Below, in pieces: positions 1 through 5,958 of a DNA stretch of 7,148 nt. The notes beneath the pieces are model-generated. The model searched no databases and had not been told where the DNA came from. It saw nothing but the letters and a program-made list of their open reading frames with translations. Position 1 is the first letter of the stretch; each line of letters opens with the position of its first letter. The position numbers were made by a program, and so were the translations under genes. The stretch comes from Bifidobacteriaceae bacterium (GTDB lineage Bacteria > Actinomycetota > Actinomycetes > Actinomycetales > WQXJ01), in the NCBI GenBank assembly GCA_031279575.1, contig JAITIG010000044.1, forward strand, positions 1-7,148, read 5' to 3'.

Positions 1-177
1 ACCGGGGAGGTCATCTCGGCGATGGCGCGGATCGGCTTCGCCGAATCGGCCCGAGGCCCGGCCGCCGCCCAGACCGAAGACGGCTTGGCGGCCCTCGGGA
101 TCAGGACGCTGCCGCGCCGCGGAGGACTGGTCACGCAGGAGTTGGTCAACCAGATCCGGGAAGAGCTCGGGGTTTGA
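1..177 (+). CDS. vapB: VapB-type antitoxin, 5' part missing
   Basis: C-terminal 58 residues of an antitoxin whose start lies before the window. The visible protein begins with TGEVISAMARIGF, which resembles the second helix of a ribbon-helix-helix domain in VapB proteins. It ends with LPRRGGLVTQELVNQIREEL, a form typical of the C-terminal toxin-binding segment of actinobacterial VapB antitoxins (RRGG-VT-ELV--IREEL). By family, such proteins bind and neutralise the partner VapC nuclease and repress their own promoter; that promoter is not in view. The stop TGA (175-177) shares its last base with the ATG of the toxin gene, the usual translationally coupled VapBC arrangement. The DNA-binding N-terminus cannot be checked. 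The identification rests on the C-terminal motif plus the adjacent PIN toxin. Confidence 0.82.
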   Translation, partial: TGEVISAMARIGFAESARGPAAAQTEDGLAALGIRTLPRRGGLVTQELVNQIREELGV

Positions 178-605
178 TGGCCGCGCTGCTCGATGTCAGC
201 GCCCTGATCGCGCTGCTGGACCCGGAGCACTCGAAACACCGGGAGATGGCCTCGTGGTTCATCCGGGAATCGGAGCGGGGATGGGCGACTTGTCCGCTGA
301 CGCAAAACGGGTTCTTGCGGATCGTGACGGGGCCTCGCTATGCCAACCCGCTGCCGCCCGCCCAGGCCTGGGACGCGTTGGCATCGGCCTGCGACTTGGC
401 CAGCCACCAGTTCTGGCCGTGCGATCTGTCGCTGCTGGACCGGTCCCGGTTCGACCCGGGCCGAATCACGGGCCCCGCGCAGTTGACCGACGCCTACCTG
501 CTGGGCCTGGCTGTCGAGCGCGGCGGCTCGTTTGTCACGCTTGACCGGCGGATCAGCCCGTATTCGGTCCCGGGAGCCGCCGCCGAGCATTTGGCGACCC
601 TCTAG
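177..605 (+). CDS. vapC: VapC-family PIN-domain ribonuclease toxin
   Basis: A 142-residue single-domain PIN protein, normal length for VapC. PIN toxins are Mg2+-dependent RNases that cleave tRNA or rRNA when the antitoxin is lost. The N-terminal strand LLDVSALIALLD carries the first acidic residue, Asp6. WATCPLTQNGFLRIV (about 36-50) is the second conserved block; position 43 is Gln, where many PIN toxins have Glu. TDAYLLGLA supplies Asp105 and FVTLDRRI supplies Asp123. The ATG at 177 is preferred over the TTG one codon upstream: it overlaps the antitoxin stop in the TGATG arrangement and lies 11 bases after GGGAAGAG (158-165). The gene ends with TAG, and no clear U-tract terminator follows. 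The antitoxin upstream makes the toxin assignment firm; the RNA target cannot be predicted. Confidence 0.92.
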   Translation: MAALLDVSALIALLDPEHSKHREMASWFIRESERGWATCPLTQNGFLRIVTGPRYANPLPPAQAWDALASACDLASHQFWPCDLSLLDRSRFDPGRITGPAQLTDAYLLGLAVERGGSFVTLDRRISPYSVPGAAAEHLATL

Positions 606-755
606 CGGCGGTGTTCGCTAGTTCGTTGGCGGCTGGGGGCGCTCGGCGGCGCTTGGGGGCGGCCCCGGCAGGTCGGCTGTTGGCGGCGCGGCCCAGGCGC
701 GGTGGACGGCGCCGGCCTGGCCGGGCGGCGGGAGGGGGTTGCTAGGCTTCAAGGC
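606..755 (+). other. Spacer between vapC and the hsp90-like gene
   Basis: 150 bases without a supported gene. The stretch is very GC-rich, with short GGGG/CCCC and GCGC self-complementary pieces but no stem followed by a T-run, so I do not call a terminator for vapBC. A GTG at 702 is in frame with the downstream Hsp90-like gene and would add 18 residues (an R/G-rich leader with no resemblance to the family N-terminus), so it is treated as non-coding. The 3' end contains the candidate -10 box listed separately. Confidence 0.5.
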
Positions 756-758
756 GTG
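740..758 (+). promoter_or_regulatory. Extended -10 box, possible leaderless start
   Basis: TGC-TAGGCT (740-748) fits an extended -10 element, TGn followed by TAnnnT. Seven bases separate its last T from the GTG at 756, so transcription would begin at or next to the start codon, giving a leaderless mRNA, which is common in actinobacteria. A purine-rich GGAGGGGG (731-738) lies 17 bases before the GTG, too far for a normal Shine-Dalgarno, consistent with a leaderless start. The -35 region is unconvincing (TGGCCG at 718-723, 19-base spacing). The promoter is inferred from motif and position only. Confidence 0.42.
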
Positions 759-2765
759 TCCCGAGCCGGCGCCGCCCGCCCCTTCCAAGTGAACCTGCGC
801 GGCGTGGTGGACCTGCTCAGCCGCCACATCTACTCGGGTCCCAGGGTTTACTTGCGCGAACTGCTGCAAAACGGCATCGACGCCATCACCGCCCGGCGCG
901 AGCTGCAACCCGGCCACCCCGAGGCCGGCGCCTGGTCGATCCGAGTCACCCCGCTGACAGCTGAGACCGGCGAATTCTGCCTCAGCGACCAAGGCATTGG
1001 CCTGACCCGCGCCGAGGCGGCCGAACTGCTCTCCACCGTCGGCGCCACCTCCAAACGCGACATCCTCGACTTCCCGCGCCAGGACCTGCTGGGGCGGTTC
1101 GGGATCGGCTTGCTGAGCTGCTTCATGGTGGCGGACGAGATCAAGGTGGTGACCCGCTCGGCCAAAGGCGGCCCGGCCGTCGAGTGGCTCGGGTCCGCCA
1201 ACGGCTCCTTCACCCTGCGCCAGCTGGACCAGGCGGCGCCCATCGGCACCTCGGTCCACCTGCGCGGGCGGTTCGATGGCGAGGAGCTGCTGCGGCCGGC
1301 CGCGGTGGCCGAGTTGGCCCAGCAATTCGGCCGCTACCTGGCGGCGCCGGTGCGAGTCGGGCCAAAAGGCGGCGGCGTCGCCATCAACCAGCCGGCCGTG
1401 TTCGCCGAGCCGAAACCCGAGCCGGCCGCCGCCGCCCGCCTGGGCGCCGAGCTGGTGGGGGCGGAGCCGCTGGACTGGTTCCGCCTCGACTGCCCGGAAA
1501 CTGCCAGCCGCGGGCTGGCTTTTGTGCTGCCGTTCTCCCCGCCGCCCGGCGCCCGCCAGGCCAACTCGCTCTACCTGGGGCGCATGCTGGTCTCCCAGCG
1601 CCTGGACGGGATCCTGCCCGCCTGGGCCTTCTTTGCGCGGGCTTGCGTCAACTCGACCGGCTTGACGCCCACCGCCAGCCGCGAAGCCGTGGTCGAAGAC
1701 GTGGCCCTGGAGGTCACCCGGGCGGCGTTTGGCCGCGCCATCTGGGATTGGCTGGCCCGCGTCGCAAGCTCCCAGCCGTACCTGCTGGAACGGTTCTTGA
1801 GCGTACACCAGCAGGCGATCAAGCAGATGGTGGTCTACGACGAGGCCCTGGCCAAGTTGATGACCGGCCACCTCAGCCTGGACACCTCGCTGGGGCGCCG
1901 GCGCATCGCCGATTTGACCCGCGACCACGCCAAGCTGCGCTACACCCAGACCGTGGACGAGTTCCGCCAGGTCGTGGGCATTGGCGGCGACCAGGGGGTG
2001 ATCGTCAACGGCGGCTACCTCTGGGACGCGGCCTTGACCCGGTCGCTGACCGGCCTGTACGGCACCGAAGTCGAACTGGTCGACGTGCTGGGCGAGTTGG
2101 ACCGGTTGGACCCGCCGCCTGCGGCAGACCAAGCCCGGGCCGCCGATTTGGCGGCGCGCGCCAGCGCCGCCCTGGCCGGGCGCGATTGCGAGGTGGTCAC
2201 CCGGGTGATAGGGGACGGCGGCCAGGCGGCCTTGTTCGTGGCCGACCCGGAGTTGTTCCGCCGGCTCGACCGGTCCCGCTTGGGCGACGCGGCCAGCCCG
2301 CTGTGGCGCGAACTGCTGGGCCAGGCCGGCTCGGCGTTGGACCTCAGCCCGCTCGGCCAAAGGCGCCCGGCCCGCTCGCGGCTGTGCCTGAACTGGGTAA
2401 ACCGCCTGGTCAGAACGCTGGCCGCGCTTGAGGACAAGGCGGTTTTCGACCGCTGCGTGCAACTGCTCTACGCCCAGGCGCAGCTCGCCAGCCACCGCCC
2501 GCTGCTAGCCGAGGACCGCCAACTGCTCGATTCGGCCCTGAGCGACCTGGTGGCCCTGAGCGCGGGCGTGGCGGACACCCCACCCCTTGCCCCCGCCGCG
2601 ACGATGCCGCCCGCCCCGCCTGGCGCGTCCGGCGCCGCCGGTCCGTCCGCCCCGTTCGGCGCCGGCCCCAACCCGCCAAGCGCCGCCAACCCGCCCGGCG
2701 CTTGCGACCCGGCCGGTCCGCCGCCCGGCAGTGGAAAGGAGGCGGCCGATGCCGCCGACACCTGA
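756..2765 (+). CDS. Hsp90/HtpG-like ATPase chaperone, divergent actinobacterial type
   Basis: 669 residues from the GTG at 756; a GTG at 702 is a less likely start. The first family-like segment, FQVNLRGVVDLLSRHIYS (10-27), fits immediately after this start. The GHKL ATPase domain is clear. It has the N-box YLRELLQNGIDAI with Glu35, Asn39 and Asp42, DQGIGL (Asp78, Gly80, Gly82), GATSK, and the glycine box GRFGIGLLSCFM (113-124). The lid between GATSK and GRFG is shorter than in E. coli HtpG. In the middle domain, LYLGRMLVSQR is followed by NSTGL and TASREAV, whose Arg309 matches the catalytic Arg of HtpG/Hsp90. The dimerisation domain ends near LYAQAQLASH. A Pro/Ala/Gly tail of about 63 residues (607-669) follows and is absent from standard HtpG. 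The family, annotated simply as an HSP90 family protein, is an ATP-driven cytoplasmic chaperone; its clients are unknown. The catalytic residues suggest active ATPase. The 3' end overlaps the TPR gene by 17 bases. I give no htpG symbol because this is a divergent paralogue. Confidence 0.93.
   Translation: MSRAGAARPFQVNLRGVVDLLSRHIYSGPRVYLRELLQNGIDAITARRELQPGHPEAGAWSIRVTPLTAETGEFCLSDQGIGLTRAEAAELLSTVGATSKRDILDFPRQDLLGRFGIGLLSCFMVADEIKVVTRSAKGGPAVEWLGSANGSFTLRQLDQAAPIGTSVHLRGRFDGEELLRPAAVAELAQQFGRYLAAPVRVGPKGGGVAINQPAVFAEPKPEPAAAARLGAELVGAEPLDWFRLDCPETASRGLAFVLPFSPPPGARQANSLYLGRMLVSQRLDGILPAWAFFARACVNSTGLTPTASREAVVEDVALEVTRAAFGRAIWDWLARVASSQPYLLERFLSVHQQAIKQMVVYDEALAKLMTGHLSLDTSLGRRRIADLTRDHAKLRYTQTVDEFRQVVGIGGDQGVIVNGGYLWDAALTRSLTGLYGTEVELVDVLGELDRLDPPPAADQARAADLAARASAALAGRDCEVVTRVIGDGGQAALFVADPELFRRLDRSRLGDAASPLWRELLGQAGSALDLSPLGQRRPARSRLCLNWVNRLVRTLAALEDKAVFDRCVQLLYAQAQLASHRPLLAEDRQLLDSALSDLVALSAGVADTPPLAPAATMPPAPPGASGAAGPSAPFGAGPNPPSAANPPGACDPAGPPPGSGKEAADAADT
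2735..2751 (+). promoter_or_regulatory. Strong Shine-Dalgarno setting the TPR gene start
   Basis: AAAGGAGG (2735-2742) is an almost ideal anti-16S match, 6 bases before the ATG at 2749. It lies inside the last codons of the Hsp90-like gene, where it encodes part of the GKEAADAADT tail. It decides the TPR start against an open frame reaching back to 2587, whose extra residues are only Pro/Arg/Ala-rich shadow of the Hsp90 tail. Confidence 0.85.
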
Positions 2766-5700
2766 GCAGTCCGAGATCCTGGCCCTGCTCGGCCGGATCG
2801 ACCAGACGCCCGCCGGGCCGGAGGAGTTCGCCTTGACCAAGCAGGCGGTCGAGATGGCCCGCCTGGCCGAAGACGAGGACCTGGAGTACCAAGCGCGGGT
2901 GCGGTTGACGTCATCGGCCAGCCACAACGGCGACACCGACACGCAGCTGTCCAGCTTCGCCTGGTGCCTGGCCAAACACGATTCCGACCCGCGGCGCTTC
3001 CCCAGCGGAATTGGCGGCCCGGCCGATTTGATGTGGCAGTACAAGTGGATGCCCGGGGCCCTGCGCCGGTCGACCGCCTTCTCGCTGGACCAGATCGAGG
3101 CCCTGCTGGACGACTTCGAGGACCATTACCGCAAAGCCGGCCTAGGCGTGCACGCGGTCATCGCGAAACGGTTTGGGCAGGCTTGGGGCACCGGGCAAAT
3201 CGAGCGGGCCAAACACTGGCGGGAGATCCTGGCGGCGACACCGCGCGACAGCCACTCCGATTGCGAGGCTTGCTCTTTGAGCGCCGAGGCCGGCTTCGCC
3301 GCCGCTTGGGGCCAAGACGACGAGATGTTGCGCCTAATAGACGAGATGGTCGAGCGCGATCTGCGCTGCGTCGACCAACCCGCCGCGGCGCTGGCGAGCG
3401 CGCTGGCGCCGATGCTGCGGGCGGGGCGCTTCGAGGACGCCAAAGCCGCCCACGCCCGCAGCTACGCCCTGCTCCGCCAAAGCCGCGGAAATCTTAGCGC
3501 CATGGCCGACCATCTGGTGTTTTGCAGCATCACCGGCAACCTCGCGCGGGCCTTGCGCCTAGCTGAGCGGCACCTGCCGAGCCTGGCGGGCAACCCTCTC
3601 GACGAAAGCAGCCGGCTCGACGCGCTGGCCGCTTTGGGCGTGGTGTTCGAGTCGCTCGAGCGGGCGGGGCAAGGCCAGCGCCCGGTGCGCGGCGCAGAGC
3701 GGCCCGAGGTGGCGGCGGCCTTGGGGCTGGAGGCCGGGCCGGGCGGGCCAGCGGTGCGGACGGCGTCAGACTTGGCCGGCAAAGCTTGGGCGGCCGCCGC
3801 CGCGCTGGCCGCCGCCTTCGACGCCCGCAACGGCAACAGCTACATCTCCGACAAGGTGGCCGCCACCCGGGCGCTGCTCGACCAGCCCTACGACCTGCCG
3901 CTGGAGGCCGGGAGCTGGGCCCCGCCGCCGCCGGCGCCCCCGGCCGAGCCGACCGACTTGCCGGGCCTGCTCGACATGGCCTACTCCGCCTCCGGGGCGA
4001 ATCTCCACCAGCTCCAAGAGACCTACGCCCGCCGCGCCCTAGAGTTGGCGACCCTCCCCCCGCCCGATGCCGCGCCACCCGGCAGCGCCGAGCCGCCAGC
4101 CGCGCAGGCGCCGGGGTGGGCGGTTGGCAAAACGCCGGCCGAGTTGCGGTTGGTCGCCCACAGCGCGCTGATCGCGGCCCTGGCGGCCCAGGACCGGGAG
4201 GCGGAAGCGGAGGCGGCGCTGGCCGAGCGCCTGGCATACACGCGCTCGCTGGGGCGCGAGGCGGAGGCGGAAGTCGAGGCCTTGGCCGGCTTGGCGCTCT
4301 TCCGTCCCGGCAGCCCGCATGCCATCAGGGTGGCCCTGGAACGGGCCCAAACCCTTGACTGCCCAGATGCGGCCATCTCTGTGCTGGCCGGGAAACTGGC
4401 CCACCAGTTGGTCCACGCCGCCGATGCCAGCTCTGGCGCCCCCGGCCATCCCGCCCCAGCCGACCCGCCAGGCGCCGCCCAATCCGATCCGCCGGCCAGC
4501 GCCCCGCCCGGCCCGCCGGCCGCGGCCCCAGATAACCCCCAAGGCGGCCCCTGGGCCGAGGAGATCAAGCGCTGCCTGGCGCTGGCGCTGGCAACCGCCC
4601 CGGCCGGGTCGATGGCCCAGCTCGGCGCCCTGATGACCCAGGCCCAACTGCCCTGGGCCGGCCGCGCCGAGGTGATCGACGGCATCGGGCGCTGTCTGGG
4701 CATGGACATCCCTGCCGGGATGCGCGCCGCTTTGCTGTGCTGGCGGGCCCAGCGGCTTGCCGATGCCGGCCGCTTGGCCGAGGCCGCCGCCGACGCCGAC
4801 CAAGCCACCGAGATCCACACCGGGCTCGGCTTCCACCGCCCGGCGGCGGCAGCGGCGCACCAGGCCGGAGAGGTGCTGTGGGCCAGCGGCAACCCGGCCG
4901 AGGCCGCCACCCGGTTCCGCTACGCCATCCGCGCGGCCGAACTCGACGGCGGGTATGCCTTGGCGCAGCGTGCCGCGCTGAGCGGCGTGCTGCTGGAACA
5001 GGGCCAAACCTGGCCGGCGATCGAGGCCGCGTGCGACATGTTGGCCTTCGAGGAGATCGACCAGGCGCCGCCAGGCCACATCGCGGACACGCGCGAGTTG
5101 CTGGGCCGGGCCTACCAACAGGCGGGCGAACCGAACCAGGCGCTGCGGCAATGGCAGCGGGCGGCGGCGCTGTGGCAACAAGCCGAACATGCGGAAGGGC
5201 AGGCCCGCTGCTATTGGCGCCAGGGCAACCTGCTCCGCGGCCACGACTGCCACGAGGAGGCCGTCGAGTGCTTTGACCGGGCTTTCGGCGTGCTCGAGGG
5301 GGCAAGTTGGGAAGCCCTGGAGGCGCTGCGGCCCCTGGCTGTGGCGATCCTGGAGGCCCGCGCCCTGGCCAAAGGCCGGCTGGGCGACGCCACCGCGCTG
5401 GATGATCTGGCCCAGGCGCGGCGCACCGCGCTAGAAGACCAGGCCGCTTGGCGGGCGGCCGATCTGCTGGACTCCCGGGCGCGGGTTCTGCTCAGCCTGG
5501 AGCGCCCCGGCGAGGCCCTGCCGCAATTCTTGGAGGCGGCCGATTCCTACCGCGAGGCGGGCGATCCGCTGGCCGGGGGCGCCGCCGAGTTGGCGGCCGC
5601 CCAGGTGGCGGCCCGCCATCTCGACCGCCCCGGGGACGCCCGCGTCCTGGCCGCCGGCGCCTTGGGCGCGCTCCAGCGCCTAGCCTGGGCCAATGCCGCC

Positions 5701-5922
5701 GGGCCGGGCGCGCCCGCCGATGCCGCCCAGCCGGGCGCGCCCGCCAATGCCGCCGGGCCGGGCGCGCCCGCCGCCGATGCCGCCGGGCCGGGCGCGCCCA
5801 CCGCCGATGCCGCCGCCCCCAGCCCGGCAGCCGACGGGGCCGAGGCGCGGGACGCCGCCGATGGCGCCGAGATTGCCCGCCTGATCGCGGCCGCCGAAGC
5901 CCTCCTGGCCGAACTCGCCTAA
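2749..5922 (+). CDS. Large TPR/helical-repeat protein, probable partner of the Hsp90-like protein
   Basis: 1057 residues from the ATG at 2749, chosen by the adjacent Shine-Dalgarno. No signal peptide or membrane segment is visible, so it should be cytoplasmic. Residues 1-390 form a conserved-looking helical region with DLMWQYKWMPGAL, FSLDQIEALLDDFEDHYRKAGLG, and a cysteine-bearing HSDCEAC (His169, Cys172, Cys175) with Cys207 further on. FDARNGNSYISDKVA lies near 364-378. Pro/Ala linkers interrupt the chain at about 391-405, 436-456 and 560-602. From about 658 to 980 the protein is recognisable TPR: paired helices with small residues at the tight packing positions, such as GEVLWASGNPAEAATRFRYA, LLGRAYQQAGEPNQALRQWQ and YWRQGNLLRGHDCHEEAVEC. 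A tandem (N/D)AA(G/Q)PGAP repeat (982-1019) precedes a final amphipathic helix. TPR arrays are protein-docking scaffolds and bind Hsp90 in eukaryotes; translation coupling to the Hsp90-like gene makes it the likely binding partner (inference). I recognise the family only as TPR-containing; no catalytic domain is visible. Confidence 0.93.
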   Translation: MPPTPEQSEILALLGRIDQTPAGPEEFALTKQAVEMARLAEDEDLEYQARVRLTSSASHNGDTDTQLSSFAWCLAKHDSDPRRFPSGIGGPADLMWQYKWMPGALRRSTAFSLDQIEALLDDFEDHYRKAGLGVHAVIAKRFGQAWGTGQIERAKHWREILAATPRDSHSDCEACSLSAEAGFAAAWGQDDEMLRLIDEMVERDLRCVDQPAAALASALAPMLRAGRFEDAKAAHARSYALLRQSRGNLSAMADHLVFCSITGNLARALRLAERHLPSLAGNPLDESSRLDALAALGVVFESLERAGQGQRPVRGAERPEVAAALGLEAGPGGPAVRTASDLAGKAWAAAAALAAAFDARNGNSYISDKVAATRALLDQPYDLPLEAGSWAPPPPAPPAEPTDLPGLLDMAYSASGANLHQLQETYARRALELATLPPPDAAPPGSAEPPAAQAPGWAVGKTPAELRLVAHSALIAALAAQDREAEAEAALAERLAYTRSLGREAEAEVEALAGLALFRPGSPHAIRVALERAQTLDCPDAAISVLAGKLAHQLVHAADASSGAPGHPAPADPPGAAQSDPPASAPPGPPAAAPDNPQGGPWAEEIKRCLALALATAPAGSMAQLGALMTQAQLPWAGRAEVIDGIGRCLGMDIPAGMRAALLCWRAQRLADAGRLAEAAADADQATEIHTGLGFHRPAAAAAHQAGEVLWASGNPAEAATRFRYAIRAAELDGGYALAQRAALSGVLLEQGQTWPAIEAACDMLAFEEIDQAPPGHIADTRELLGRAYQQAGEPNQALRQWQRAAALWQQAEHAEGQARCYWRQGNLLRGHDCHEEAVECFDRAFGVLEGASWEALEALRPLAVAILEARALAKGRLGDATALDDLAQARRTALEDQAAWRAADLLDSRARVLLSLERPGEALPQFLEAADSYREAGDPLAGGAAELAAAQVAARHLDRPGDARVLAAGALGALQRLAWANAAGPGAPADAAQPGAPANAAGPGAPAADAAGPGAPTADAAAPSPAADGAEARDAADGAEIARLIAAAEALLAELA
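5692..5817 (+). repeat. In-frame tandem repeat encoding AA(G/Q)PGAP units
   Basis: Four units of 27, 27, 30 and 30 bases (5692-5718, 5719-5745, 5746-5775, 5776-5805), followed by a degenerate fifth that starts GATGCCGCC. Each begins AAT or GAT, then GCCGCC, GGG or CAG, and CCGGGCGCGCCC. The encoded unit is (N/D)AA(G/Q)PGAP(A/T) with an optional extra Ala. All length changes are multiples of three, so the frame of the TPR protein is kept. It is likely a flexible linker between the TPR array and the last helix, and probably variable in copy number. Confidence 0.9.
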
Positions 5923-5940
5923 CCTGGCGCGGACGTGGGC

Positions 5941-5958
5941 GAGGGGGTTCGAGCGATG
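5941..5958 (+). promoter_or_regulatory. Probable ribosome binding site of the radical SAM gene
   Basis: GAGGGGG (5941-5947) lies 8 bases before the ATG at 5956, which favours that start over the in-frame GTGs at 5935 and 6001. The match is moderate, and in such GC-rich DNA G-runs are common. Confidence 0.5.

Noticed and set aside
702..755. Upstream GTG start for the Hsp90-like gene
   Set aside because: It would add 18 Arg/Gly-rich residues unlike the family and would read through the -10-like box; the GTG at 756 sits just before the first family-like segment.
1184..2431. A 415-codon plus-strand open frame inside the Hsp90-like gene
   Set aside because: Arg/Pro/Gly-rich out-of-frame translation with no start signal or family features; a frame shadow.
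618..2495. A 625-codon open frame on the minus strand opposite the Hsp90-like gene
   Set aside because: Long antisense frames are expected opposite genes with extreme G/C third positions. The protein has no recognisable domain and is low-complexity Gln/Ala/Gly/Arg, whereas the plus strand carries clear Hsp90 motifs.
2587..2748. Upstream extension of the TPR gene frame
   Set aside because: The 54 extra residues are Pro/Arg/Ala shadow of the Hsp90 tail, and the Shine-Dalgarno points to the ATG at 2749.
2906..2918. TGACGTCATCGGC shared with 6791-6803, containing the palindrome TGACGTCA
   Set aside because: One copy is inside the TPR coding sequence, and a shared 13-base word is expected by chance a few times in DNA this long and GC-rich.
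4039..5253. A 404-codon minus-strand open frame opposite the TPR gene
   Set aside because: It is the antisense shadow of the TPR repeats, with no ribosome binding site or recognisable domain.
5692..5805. Possible CRISPR array
   Set aside because: The units are directly adjacent without unique spacers and lie in frame within a coding region.
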